This document shows positions 44,991-55,640 of a stretch of 64,000 nucleotides of DNA, piece by piece (position 1 is the first letter of the stretch; each line of letters starts with the position of its first letter). This stretch comes from Struthidea cinerea (Eukaryota; Chordata; Aves; Passeriformes; Corcoracidae), in contig VZTI01004623.1 in assembly GCA_013397865.1 (NCBI GenBank), positions 362,953-426,952 on the forward strand, given 5' to 3'. A program made the translations under genes and the position numbers. The notes beneath the pieces are model-generated. The model worked only from the letters and a program-made list of their open reading frames with translations. It did not search any database and was not told the origin of the DNA.

Positions 44991-45546
44991 TCTCCAGCCG
45001 CGCAGGGCACAGGGGCAGCCGCCCTCCCAGCCAGCAGGGAGGGGGTGACAGGGACCTTCCCCTCCCCTGTGCCATCCCCGGCGCTAAAAGGAGGGGGTCA
45101 CTCGCAGTGGCAGGGGACACGCAGCACCAGGTCCGGCCACCCCCGTCCGTGCCCTCCAAAGCCCCCCGTGCCCGGGGGAGGTGTGACAGCAGCGCCCCGG
45201 GCACCGCTGTCCTCCGAGCTGCTGCGCTCCCAAGATTTGGCCGCGATGTTTTCCCTTTCACGTTTCCCACAGCCGCGGGAGCCTCAGCTGGGGGCGACAA
45301 TTCCAGCCCTGGGAGCCCGGCTGGCCCTGCAGAGGGGACAAGGGGTTTTCCCCAGCTGCCCGCTCTGGTGCCGTGCCCCAAAGCCGGGACAAAGCGGGTG
45401 GGACCGGGCTGCGCTGCCGCACGAGACGCTGCGGAAAACCACCGGCTGTGCTTCGTGCTGCGGGACCCCCGGGGGATGCACGGACCCCCCCGGCCATCCC
45501 AGACCCGCGGGGGTGCCTGTCCAGCGGGGAGAGGCCCCACGGGAGC

Positions 45547-45556
45547 GGGGATTCCC
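45547..45556 (+). promoter_or_regulatory. Kappa-B consensus site GGGGATTCCC
   Basis: An exact match to GGGRNNYYCC, in the CpG-rich region upstream of RASSF5 exon 1. In GC-rich DNA such matches arise by chance, so function is unproven. Confidence 0.3.
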
Positions 45557-45724
45557 GGGGACGGGCTGTTGCGGGGACATTCCCAGGGCGCGGAGCGGGG
45601 AATCCCACGGCGAAATCTCGCGCGGGGGGTGCGAGTGCGAAGCGTCCCGATCCTCGGGGGGCTCCCCACGGGAGGGGCGCCCCGCGGGGCCGGTCCCGGT
45701 CCCGGTGCCACCCCCGCCCCCCCC

Positions 45725-45889
45725 NNNNNNNNNNNNNNNNNNNNNNNNNNNNNNNNNNNNNNNNNNNNNNNNNNNNNNNNNNNNNNNNNNNNNNNNNNNN
45801 NNNNNNNNNNNNNNNNNNNNNNNNNNNNNNNNNNNNNNNNNNNNNNNNNNNNNNNNNNNNNNNNNNNNNNNNNNNNNNNNNNNNNNNNN
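45725..45889. other. Assembly gap (165 N)
   Basis: A run of N directly following a CCCCCGCCCCCCCC tract. It falls inside the first coding exon of the long RASSF5 form, so the N-terminal coding sequence and probably the start codon are missing. The gap length may be an estimate. Confidence 0.98.
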
Positions 45890-46012
45890 TCGCGGCGCCG
45901 CGGGAGCCCCCCGAGCGCGGCCGCGGCCACCGCTTCGCCCCGCGGCTGCCGCGCCGGGGATGGTGCGACCTGTGCGGGGAGGCGGTGCGGGAGCGCGCCC
46001 TGCGCTGCGACT
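45890..46012 (+). CDS. RASSF5: RASSF5 long-form exon 1, 3' part
   Basis: After the gap the frame reads AAPREPPERGRGHRFAPRLP then RRGWCDLCGEAVRERALRCD and one base. It matches human VPAERGEGHCFAELVLPGGPG then WCDLCGREVLRQALRC. Donor gtgagt. Confidence 0.9.
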
Positions 46013-49000
46013 GTGAGTGCTGTCCGCGCCTTTCCGCGTCCTGCTGAGCTCTGCCTGTCCCCTGCCTGCCCCTCGCTGTCCCGCAGCCCTGCCCTGCCCG
46101 CACCCCCGCCCGGTGCTGCCGTCCCGCATCCCTTACCCTGCCCGGACTCTGCCTCCCCGGACCCTCTCCCTCCCCTTCGCCCCAGCTCTGCACCCCTCAG
46201 GGTCCCGCTTTGGTGCCGCGGGGGCCTGCCGGGTCCCCCCACTCCCCCTAGGGGGGTCCTGGGGGGCTGCGCATCGGGAGGGACCGGACCGGGGTCTCCG
46301 GGTGCGGGCGGTGGGCGCGGGTGCGGTGCTGCCGGGCGGGTTTGGAAAATGAAGTTTTTCCAGGAAAGAGGCGATGATCGGCTCGTGGGCGGGGTTGGCA
46401 TCAGCAGCCCGCGGTGAGCAGGGAGGGTTCGTGTTTGTAAAGCTTTACAGTGAGGGGTAAAGTCCTCGAGAATTTGTAAATTTGCCTGAAGCTCTGCCCA
46501 AACTCCCGTGGGGAGGGAGCCGTGCCAGGGAGATGCACTAAGGCGCGTGTTCCTCATGTCGGATGCGTGCTCTGCTGGAGCTGTTCGTGCTCTGCAGGAG
46601 AGATTCCTCTTTCCCCCGTGTGGGAAGGGGCACGGAGGGAACGAGGTGACTCTGCTGGGGCTGCGCAGCGACCTCCGCGCCGTGTCCCCTGTCCCGGGAC
46701 GCTGTTCCCGCTCCCCGGGGAGGTGTGACTCGCGGTAGTTGCTGCAGGAGGGGAAACGAGGAGGTTTGACAAAGCCGTGTCACTGATGACTTGGGGATTT
46801 GAGCCCTGCTGGCTGTGAAACTGCTCCTGTCCCGCTCAGCCCCTCAGGCTGGGGGAAACTCTTTTGGGACGCAGCTGCTGGGGCTTGAGGGACTTGAAAA
46901 TTTGCTGGTCGGGATCAGCTGAGCCTCTTGATTTTCGGCAGAAGGTGTTAATGCTGATGCCATTCCCCGCAGGTTTGTGCCCCCAGGATCACCGGTACCT
47001 GTGAGGTGCCCTCAGTGTCGGTGTGGAGGGCAGGGAGCTGGTGCCGGTGGTAATTTGGGACTGAGCTCTGGGCCGGCTGCGGGACGCGTCGCTGCTCATT
47101 TTTGGGGCTGTTTGAGAGGGTTATGCCAGGCACGTGCAGCAGCACCAGCCTCACCGGGGCAATTAGTGCCTGCCTCAGCCAGTTCTGGTTCTTACGCTTG
47201 GCTTTGCTTAGATTACGAATCAATTAAATGTTTCTGGTGGGGATTTGCGTGGCGCGGGGCGAGCAGGGCTCTCGGCCGTGCCTCCTGGTGCCGTTTGGGA
47301 TGAAGGGCGGCCGGGACAGCCAGCCGCACCATATGGCCCTGCTGCCTCGCATTAGGGCTTTAGCGCTGGCTGCTGTTAATTAAATGTAACCCAGCCGCCA
47401 CCACAACGTGACACGGGGACACGCCGGGGCTGGGAAGTCGCGGCGCAGGGCGTTGGGGGAACGAGTGGGATGTAAATCTGATTTCTGGGGTGCTTTCTGC
47501 CTGCCGTTCCTGATTAATTCCCTCAAACCCTGCTGAGAGCCGGATGATTCCCCGGGGCTGGGAGCTGCAGGGAATGTGTGAATGAGCGTGCTTAAAGAAA
47601 TAGCGAGTTTAGGAGAAATAAGGGTTATTTGAGGGGAAAAAAAACTTTGTCGAGGCTCTTTCACCAGCCCCTGGAAACTGGGGTCAGGTGCGAGGTGAGG
47701 TCCTGGCTTGCGTGCTTTGAAACCCTGACTTGAAGTACAAATTCACAGAATTTTGTGGCGTTGCGAAATGCTGTCAATAGTTGTTTTGAGGGACTTCTCC
47801 TCTGGCAGGATGTTTTCCATACTTATACTGAAACAGATTTTAAATAACTCTATTTCCCTTTTCATTTCAGAGAATTATGCAGACTGTGGGAGTAGTTCTG
47901 CCTCAAAAACTCCCCAAACAACCGGGATGGGGGGGAGGGACTCTCATATCTGCATTCCCTGTCATCCCAATAGTGATTCCCATTAACAATGCCCGAGAGC
48001 TGCAGACGGGGTGTGCTCTCCCCCCTTGGTGAATGTTTCTTTCTCTTTTTGAGGCAGAGTTGCCGCTTATTTGCTTTTGACTTGCAGCCTGAGGATACTC
48101 AAGGTTTTTGTTTGTACAGTTCTGGCCTTTTCTTATTTACGTCAGATCTGGTTGTATTTAGTAAAACGGGAAAGTGGCTTTATTTATTTATTTATTTATT
48201 TGTTATAATTATTTACTGTTCAGTCTGGAGAAAAGGAGGCTCAGGGGGGACCTTCTCTGGTTTTAACCCAAGTCCTGCCCGGGGGCGCTGCACCTGGGGC
48301 TGATGCAGATGTTGCCTGAGACATGGGAGCCTTTTTTCCCTGCTTTTATTCGGAGTGTTCCAGGTTCTGTGCAGGACAGACATCCAGCATCCTGCTCCCC
48401 GCGGTGCCAGTGTGAAGGGATGGGGAGGTGGGAGCTCAGGAGTGAATCCGACTGGCATTCCCTGAAAATCCTTGTTTCCAGCCTTGGAGGGAATGCACTT
48501 GGGCAGGAGTAGCAGCTGTGCCTTGAATATATTTAATGCATGTGGCTTTGTGCTGCTGGCACCTCTCAGAGCTGAGTCAGTAGTAAAGTCAATAATCTCC
48601 GTGTCGGGGTGTAAATGTGTCTGTCCCGCTGCGGGGGCACAGCTTTTCCTGCCAGCTTTTCCTGGCAGGGGAGGAGCAGGGGGCTGGATGGGCAGGCTGC
48701 AGAGGCGCATCTCTGCTGTGGGGTGTTCGGTGAGCTCCGGTGGGGCGGGTGCAGTGCTGGCTGTCCTGGTGACTAACGCGGCTTCAAAGCCCTCTGTGTG
48801 TTTTATTGGCTTTGGGACAGCACAGAAACCAGGCCGGGCTGCGAGCTGGGGCAGCTTCCTGGTGGGAAGGGTTGGGTGGACACCGGCTGGGAACGGCTCA
48901 AGCGCTTCCCTGGCTCTCGGTGTCTCTGATAAGCAAAAATCAAATATTTTGGTGTTTGTGTTAATAAAATAACACATTGCTGGCTGAAGGGCTTCTTTGC

Positions 49001-52000
49001 AGGAAAGTCACTCCAGCTCCCCGTGCTTCCCTGTGGGCAGCACCTCTGCAGACGCAGTCACACCTGAAGCCAGCTTTTGATCTGCGGATCTTACGACACA
49101 GATCCAGCCCAGTCAAGCACCTCAGCATCCAAATGCGTTTTGTGCCTCTGGTCTGGAGCCGCCCTTATCTCCCAGAGCAGCTCGTTCTGCGCTCAGGCTC
49201 CGCGCTGAATCAGCCCCTATTTCCTTCGGGAGGGAGCTGGTAAAACACCATTTCTCTTTCTAATTTGTAGAGCAAACTTCAGTTCTAATGTTTCTGGTTC
49301 TCCAGCAGCCGTTTGCTTAAGATAATGAGTTCTTTAACGAGTTCTGTCCCGAGCCTGGCCTCACCTGGACAGGGCTCTGCTCGCACCACTGGTGCTCTTC
49401 GGGACGCGGAGCTTTTTGTGTCTCTCCTTCCACCCCGCCCTCCCACTCTCAGCCGTGCCTCCAGCCTCGCCACTGTAAATAATGATCGCTGACAGTTCGC
49501 AGGACCCGCAGCACTTTGCATTTCTGTTCCGTTCAGCTGATCCAGGCAGATTCCTGAGGCTTTTCCTGCTGCCGGGTGGCTCGGGCAGGTGGGGATGGCG
49601 TTGGCCGGGCGGGTGCTGCTCGGGTGGGGTGAGGACGGGGTGGGGTCCGGGGGTGCCTCCCGCCCACCGCGGCTGCCCCAGGCAGGGCGTGCTCCTCCCC
49701 GGGAGGAGATGGAGCTGTGGGGAGGGACGGGGACCTGCCCAGAGCCGTGGGACAGGCTCGTGGGGTGGCTCGGGTTTTCCAGGGTCATGTTTCCTGCTGC
49801 ATTCCAGTGCAGTGCCTTGGGAAGGGTGTATGGAGAGAGACGCCAGCCGAGGCTCCAGCTCTTACCCTGCAGGTTGGTTTTTGGGCTTCTCCCTCTGCTT
49901 CATCCCAGTGGAGCTCAGTGGAGTTTGCTGGTCGGGGTGTGGGAAGGAGGGATGTGCCCAGGGGCTCTCTGGGTGACTGAGAGAGTCCCCTGTGATAACT
50001 CACTGCTTTTGCTGCTCGGGGTGGTTTTTGGACTGGTTAAATTCCAGCTTTGTTACTCCCTGTGTTGTGCAGGGTGCTGGAAACTGTGAGAGGGGTCCTG
50101 AGCCGGGAGGTCACGGGGGAGTGGCTGCCAAGCGGCAGATTTTGGGCGCGCTGTTAAACTGATGTTTGTGTCCCACCCCGTCAGCTGCCACCTGGCACAG
50201 CTGTCACTGGTACCCCATGGAATGGTTTGGGTTGGAAGGGACCTCAAAGCTCATCCCAGCCCACCCCTGCCTGGGCAGGGACACCTTCCATTATCCCAGG
50301 CTGCTCCAAGCCCCGTCCAGCCTGACCTTGGACACTGCCAGGGATCCAGGGGCAGCCACAGCTGCTCTGGGCAATCAGTGCCAGGGCCTCACCTCCCTCA
50401 CAGGGAGGAATTTCTTCTCAATATTCCATCTGAATCTCTCCTCTTTTGATTTAAAACCACCCCCCTTGTCCTCTCACTAAAAAGTCACTCTCCCTTTTCT
50501 TAGGATGCCCTGATTTTCATGGGTGCTGTGGAAGGCTCTACAAGCCTCTCTTAACTGTGTGCAGAGTTTAATCAATATTATAGTTAATCTCAGTGTATTC
50601 CTTGAACCTCTGATTAAACACTGGGGACTTTTTTATCCCCCAAACTTTAAAAGACTGCAGGGAAAAGCAGCAAAGAGAGAAGAGAGGATGCCGGGAAGAG
50701 ACCTCCCAGCGCACGGCCGAGTCCTGCGCTTTCTCTCTCTAATCTCTTCCGTTGGGTTATTTTATCTTATCAAGCAAAAAGCCCCAGAAATAGAAAGTTT
50801 TCCATGGCTTACAGGAGATGCACGAGCTCTGAGCTGCGCTCCCTGCTCAGAAAAATAAATAAATAACCCCGTCAGATGGCAGCAGGTTGTAAATGGACAA
50901 TGTCAGGGCTTTATCTCCGTGGGGGAAAAGGCCTCTCGTGGGAGCAGACACAACTTGCTCCGGTGCCTGCTGTATCCCAGAGCATTTGGGGTTGGAACGT
51001 GCCTGGAGAGCTCCTGGCCTCCTCTGCCGAGGATGACGGACGGGAAGGCGGGAGCGGCCACTTGCTTCGGGCTTGTAACAAAGAGAATCCGTAAAATCTT
51101 CAGGCACTTCCCCAAATCCAAGCCCTGGCCCGCGGGACTGCGCCTGCCCAGGAGGCCCAGCAGGGAGGTGTTGCTGGTTAGAGGTAGGTGGTGGTGGGAT
51201 TTGGGGTTTTTGGCTGGGTTTGCAGGTTTTCTGCTGCTCTTTGGGGTGCAGGGTTTGCCTTGGCGCTGCTGGGCACAGCCTGGCCGCAGGGATCCTGCCT
51301 GGCCGGTGTGGGGTGGGCACGGGGCTGGCACCACACCTGTGGCACCAGGTGGCTTCAGCTTCTCCTCCGGCTCTTCTGCAGCCCTGCTCTGGCAGGAGCA
51401 CAGGCCGTCAGTGCTGCCCCACTTGCCACTCCAAAGGAAAACCTGGTTTTTGTTAAATCACGGCTCCAGAGCATCTGCCAGCAGCTGGGTTTGTGCTCCA
51501 GACCTCGCAGAGGGGCGGCTGTCACCGAGGGGGCCTCGCCTGCTCTGGGCAAACAGAAACAGGCCCCTGGGGCTTACCCGTGCTTGCAAACAAATGAACC
51601 CAAACCATCTGGTTTAGACCTAAAACTGCCGAGACGAGGCGGCGCTGACGGAGCTGCAGGGCTGGGGCTGGATCAGTGCCCTGGGGCTGCATCAGTGCCC
51701 GGGGCTGTCAGAACCTGCTTTGCAGGAGGACTGAGACCCTTCCCTGGGCTGGCTCTGTGGGTGCTGGCGGTGGTGCCACAGGTCCTGCCCTGTCCCCTCA
51801 GAGCCTCCCGCTGTCCTGGTGCCACCGGCGGTGCCACAGGGCCACGTCCCGCTGCCAGCCCCGAGGTCACGGCAGCGATGTCGGGCACAGGAGGAGCGCC
51901 TCAAGCCGCACAGCTTGCAGAACCCAGCCTCGGGTGCAGCCTGCGCCTCGAGGTGGGTGAGCCCCTGAAGGGTTCCAGAGTTCGAATGGAGGAAGTCTCC

Positions 52001-54711
52001 GTTCTGCCACGTTGGCCCAGCTCTCAGGCACCTGTGGGGCCTCCCTTCTCCTTTTGCGCCCGTTTCCACTTGGGTTGTGTCCAGTTGGGAGGTGCCCCAT
52101 GGGGTCTGTGGTATCCTGGGGGTGGGGGTGGGCACAATGACTGGAGAAACTCTTCCTTGGGAGGGTGGGGAGGCCGTGGTACACAGCAGCTGTGGCTGCC
52201 CCGTCCCTGGAAGTGTGCAAGGCCGGGTTGGAGCAGCCTGGGATAGTGGAAGGTGTCCCTGCCTGTGGCAGAGGAGCTTTAAGGTCCCTCCCAACCCGAA
52301 CATTCAGTGACTGCACTCCTGTGTTTAGGAACTGAGATGGGCATTTACACGGGACTGGGTTACTCCATCCCACTTTATCTGTGGAGAAAAGGAAATTCCC
52401 TTCAGCCACCAAAGTTTTTCACAGCACCGTGATCTTTCTGTTTTTGGGGAAACTCCATTCCCAAGTGTTCCATTGTTTGACTGGAATGGAAATTATCTTG
52501 AAGCCTAAGTGGAGGCATCCTGCTCCTCTTGGCAAACCGGTCACGTGGCTGCTTCCCAAAGCTGTGCAGGGTTTCTAAAATTAGTGCTCCCCACCGGATC
52601 CCGAGTGATTAGGTCTGTTAATAGGTGACGGTGACTAAGGAGGTGTCGCACTTTAATCCCACAAAGAAATGCCACAATGGGCCTGATCCGGAGGAATTGC
52701 TCGGGAATTGGCATTTCTGTGATCCAAATGACGTGTGTCAGACCTCTGGCTGCCTTTGCCCCACTCGCTGGAGCTGCCCAAATCTGAAAACCTGGGCCCA
52801 CACGGGCAGAAGGGACGTGGTGGTGGCAGATGCTCAGGTGAACCCACAGCTGGCGCATTCTCCAGCTGGCACCTCCAGCAAAGACTTGGCCAATGTCCCC
52901 CGTTGAAAGGCAGTTCCAGCTGCTTGAAAGGTCATGCATTAAATTACTGGAACTGCAGCTTATCTCTAATTAAAAAAAAAAAACCCAAAAAAAAAACAAG
53001 TCTCCCTGCTTTTCCCCCAGGCTTGAGACAACTGACTTGGAACAGGAGAATGACAGACAGCTCACGCCAGATGAATGTTAAATGATAAATGATTTCCCTG
53101 TTTCCCCTGGAGATTGATGTTTCCCCCCTCAGGCACCAGCTCCCAGCAGTGGTTCAGCTCCTCTCACTCATTCTCAGGCGCTGGAGAATTCACCAGAGCT
53201 GAGCAGAAATCAGTTTCCAGAGCAAACATGGGATATTCCTTTGCTTTCCTGCAAGCCCCAGATATTCAAAACCAATGACCCAAATGCTAAAAAAATAAAA
53301 GGAAAAGGGGGAAAAAAAGGAAAAAGAAAGAAGAAGTGTATTTCAAATACAAGTTCAGTGGCTCTTAGCAAGGTCACAGGGCTGGTGCAGGGACAGGCAC
53401 TCACATCCCTCTGTGAGTGACCTCTCTTGTCTCCCTTTTAGGATGTAATTTTTTTTTTCCAGGTTGGTGACCGCTCTGGAATTTTGGGCGGTGTAAAAAG
53501 TAAATTTAGGGCTGTTTGTGAGGCAGTTAAAAATTAAAAGGCTCAGGTGGGCCGTTAAAGTGGAAGGAGGTTGTTCACTGCAGTCAGGAGGGTTTGGAGG
53601 AGTCGGGGCTTTGAGGGGAGGGGCTGTGGGAGTGGTGGCCATGAATGTGGGATAACCGGAGCTGGCAGTGCCAAATGTGCCCCTCTGCAGCTGGGGGTGC
53701 GCAGGACCCTGTGCCTGAAGGGGTTAAAGCTGGGCTGTGCAGAATCATCTCTGCACGAAGGGGTTAATGTGGTTAATGTCTGACACTGGGTCAGCATCCA
53801 AAGCAAACAGCCACAGAAATGCCTTGCTGCACCTGGGGCTGGGATGTGTCCCTGCCCTCTCCGGGGTGGATTTGGGGCTGCTGGTGGTCGATCCACACCA
53901 CCGGAGCTGGCCCTTGAAGTTTTCATGTTTAAGCCCTGGCACAGAGAAGCTGTGGCTGCCCCATCCCTGGAAGGGTCCAAGGCCAGGCTGGACAGGGCTG
54001 GGAGCAGCCTGGGACAGTGGAAGGTGTGGGAGGTGGAACTGGATGATCTTCAAGGTCCCTTCCAACCCAAACCCTTCCATGCTATTTAGTGACCTTAAAT
54101 CGTTTGACCTCTGTCCGGTACACGGATGTTTCCCGATGGTGGGAGCTGAAGGATCCTTTCCCCGTGCACCGGCCAAGCTTTTGCTGCAGGTGACGCCTGC
54201 CAGGAGCGGAGCTGGCCAGGGGTACCCCGTGGTTTGGTGGGATTTGAGCATTTTCCATGTCGGTGTGCCAGCGGCTCGGGGAGAGGCAGCAGGATGCGTG
54301 GCAGGAATGCGGCTTGTGCCGCTCCATCGCATCCAGGAACACAGGATTCCCTGTGGAGAGGGTGCGGGAGCCAGTTTTGCTCTGGATGGGGTATTGTGGT
54401 GCCTCTCCTCACCTGCAGGAGCGCGCCTGAAGGGGGACGTGTGTGTGAACAGCGACGTGTGCCTGGCTCCAGCTCTGACCCTACCGGAATCCCTCTGGCT
54501 GCAATCCAGTCCCTTCCCGTGGCTCCCCCGCTGCCCCCCAGCCCCACCCCGCCGCTCTGGGGTGCCTCACGCTGTCCTTTCTGTCCCTGCAGACTGCAGG
54601 TACACGTGCCACCAGGAGTGCCGCAGCCTCATCCAGCTCGACTGTCGCCGGCCGGGCCAGTGGCAGAGCCAGCTGTCCCCGGAGAGCACCCTCCTGCCGC
54701 CCTGCAGCCAG
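45890..54711 (+). CDS. RASSF5: RASSF5 long form (NORE1A-type), first two exons, partial
   Basis: RASSF5 is a Ras/Rap1 effector and tumour suppressor. The long form has an N-terminal C1 zinc finger, then the Ras-association and SARAH domains. Visible exons are 45890-46012 (5' cut by the gap) and 54593-54711, joined in phase. They read RGWCDLCGEAVRERALRCD then YCRYTCHQECRSLIQLDC. Zinc ligands His/Cys of the C1 fold are present: CDLC, CDYC, H-x2-C and the final C. The exon 2 end (PESTLLPPCSQ) is phase 0, matching the human junction before NVCKPVEE. The shared downstream exons are outside the window. The start codon was not found; upstream ATGs at 45249 and 45476 give no family match. Confidence 0.9.
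48179..48203 (+). repeat. (TTTA)n microsatellite
   Basis: About six TTTA units directly upstream of a CR1 fragment. Confidence 0.8.
48221..48262 (+). mobile_element. Short CR1 LINE internal fragment
   Basis: GTCTGGAGAAAAGGAGGCTC then AGGGGGGACCTTCTC is the conserved CR1 block usually read as CTGGAGAAGAGGAGGCTCAG. Only about 40 nt are recognisable. Confidence 0.6.
50217..50490 (-). mobile_element. CR1 LINE 3'-end fragment
   Basis: The antisense CR1 is well preserved: CATGGAATGGTTTGGGTTGG, CTGCTCCAAGCCCCGTCCAG, CAGCCACAGCTGCTCTGGGC, CAGGGCCTCACCTCCCTCAC and CCCCCTTGTCCTCTCACTA. Confidence 0.92.
51033..51183 (+). CDS. Candidate alternative first exon of RASSF5
   Basis: ATG at 51033 (A at -3) opens a 50-codon frame reading MTDGKAGAATCFGLVTKRIR then KIFRHFPKSKPWPAGLRLPR. 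It ends at a strong donor, GAG|gtaggt, in phase 1, exactly the phase accepted by RASSF5 exon 2 (54593). Joining would give a basic N-terminus fused to the second half of the C1 domain. I do not recognise the peptide. The frame is open further upstream to about 50919, so it could also be an internal exon or chance. Confidence 0.25.
52145..52315 (+). mobile_element. CR1 LINE 3'-end fragment
   Basis: The sense CR1 blocks GGAGGGTGGGGAGGCCGTGG, GGTTGGAGCAGCCTGGGATA, GTGGAAGGTGTCCCTGCCTG and AAGGTCCCTCCCAACCCGAA are in order. Confidence 0.87.
53934..54085 (+). mobile_element. CR1 LINE 3'-end fragment
   Basis: CTGGCACAGAGAAGCTGTGG, GCCAGGCTGGACAGGGCTGG, GTGGAACTGGATGATCTTCA and AGGTCCCTTCCAACCCAAAC are sense CR1 blocks. 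It is about 500 nt upstream of RASSF5 exon 2. Confidence 0.88.
54593..54711 (+). CDS. RASSF5: RASSF5 long-form exon 2 (second half of C1 domain)
   Basis: It encodes YCRYTCHQECRSLIQLDCRR then PGQWQSQLSPESTLLPPCSQ. The C1 ligands C-x4-H-x2-C-x7-C are intact. Acceptor cctgcag, donor gtacgc, phase 0 out. Confidence 0.94.
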
Positions 54712-54911
54712 GTACGCCGGGGAGGGGGCTCGGGGGGGCACGGCCCCGCGGTGACCGGCGGGTTCGCCTCCAGAGAGCGGATTTCCTGCTCCCGAAGGGT
54801 TTTCCAGGAGGGAGGGCTCGTCGGGGCTCAGTCTGCGAGGGTCGCTGAGGTGTCACCTGCCCCGCCTGGGTGGGTGCGGTCTGGTGGGATGGAGGTTGGG
54901 AACGTGGGCAT

Positions 54912-54938
54912 CCCCCTCCCTCCCTCCCTCCCTCCCTG
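54912..54938 (+). repeat. (CTCC)n microsatellite
   Basis: About six CTCC units. The complementary strand is a potential G-quadruplex. Confidence 0.7.
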
Positions 54939-55483
54939 GTAAGGTGTGCGTGGAGCTCCGGCGTGGTTAAAACGCTGCTGTCACCTGGAGCAGGGCGGTG
55001 CCGTGCGGGGACATCGACCCCCGCAGCGCCCAAATCCCGGTGCCTGCGAAGGAGGATCGGTATTGGGATGAACCCGTCCCAGCACCGTGCACAACGCCTG
55101 GCAATCAGCAGCAGAGGTGCACTGTCCTGCATCGTGCAGGGCACGAGCGTGGATTTCTCCAGGAAATCCGGAGTTCTGGCCGTCAGCCCTGTTTTGAGAG
55201 TTTCAGTGGTTCCGGGGGATCGAGGCTCTTCAATCTGTGTTAGGGATGTGCAGTAATCCCAGGGTTACTCCGGAAGGCTCAGCTTTGCCTTAATCCCTCC
55301 GGGGTCCTGCAGTGTCTGGGGCTCCAGCGTGGGTGGGACAGGCTGCGGGGCCGGGGAGGCTCTCACCACGCCGGATGAGATGTGAGACACTTAATGCTGC
55401 CAGCTTAAGGCATTGCTGAGAGACCTGCCTGGAGTGGATTTGGCTGGGATGGAGCCTTCTCAGGCTCTGTGGGCTTTTTTTGA

Positions 55484-55640
55484 AACGTCTGGAACAGCTC
55501 CCCAGGGAAGTGGTGGAGTCACCATCACTCCAAGTGTTCAAAAAATGAGTGGCTGTGACACTTGGTGGTATGGCTTAGTGGGAGTGGTGGCATGCAGTCA
55601 AAGGTCTTTTCCAGCCTTGACGATTCCGTGATTCTGTGTT
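55484..55640 (+). mobile_element. CR1 LINE 3'-end fragment, older subfamily
   Basis: CAGGGAAGTGGTGGAGTCAC, CATCACTCCAAGTGTTCAAA and AAGGTCTTTTCCAGCCTTGA with GATTCCGTGATTCTGTG are the tail of an older CR1 type, different from the other copies here. Confidence 0.82.

Larger units (their letters stand above)
44990..46420 (+). promoter_or_regulatory. RASSF5: CpG-rich promoter and first-exon region of the long RASSF5 form
   Basis: Very high GC and CpG density on both sides of the assembly gap, around the exon that encodes the first half of the C1 domain. A perfect kappa-B consensus, GGGGATTCCC, lies at 45547-45556. The transcription start and the initiator ATG are not visible. Confidence 0.55.
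46013..54592 (+). other. RASSF5 intron 1 (long form)
   Basis: About 8.6 kb. It contains the CR1 pieces at 48221, 50217, 52145 and 53934, a (TTTA)n run and the candidate alternative first exon at 51033. Long open frames on both strands (for example - strand 48213-48977) show no family resemblance. Confidence 0.7.

Noticed and set aside
45249..45480. ATGs at 45249 and 45476 as RASSF5 start codons
   Set aside because: The peptides (MFSLSRFPQ and MHGPPRPSQ) do not resemble the known NORE1A N-terminus and are not in the frame of the C1 exon, assuming the gap length is right.
44915..46417. Very long open frames on both strands across the N gap (up to 527 codons)
   Set aside because: They come from extreme GC content and from N codons read through. 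Only the frame with the WCDLCGEAV segment has a family match.
47871..47990. Good acceptor in RASSF5 intron 1 (tttcatttcag)
   Set aside because: Joined to exon 1 (phase 1, T) it gives TAG at once, so it cannot be a coding continuation of the long form.
48213..48977. 254-codon open frame on -, with a 166-codon frame opposite
   Set aside because: It overlaps a CR1 fragment and the composition is that of GC-rich intron. No family resemblance was found in either reading.
51188..52246. 352-codon open frame on +
   Set aside because: It reads into the CR1 element at 52145, has no recognisable domain, and starts at a splice donor rather than a plausible start.
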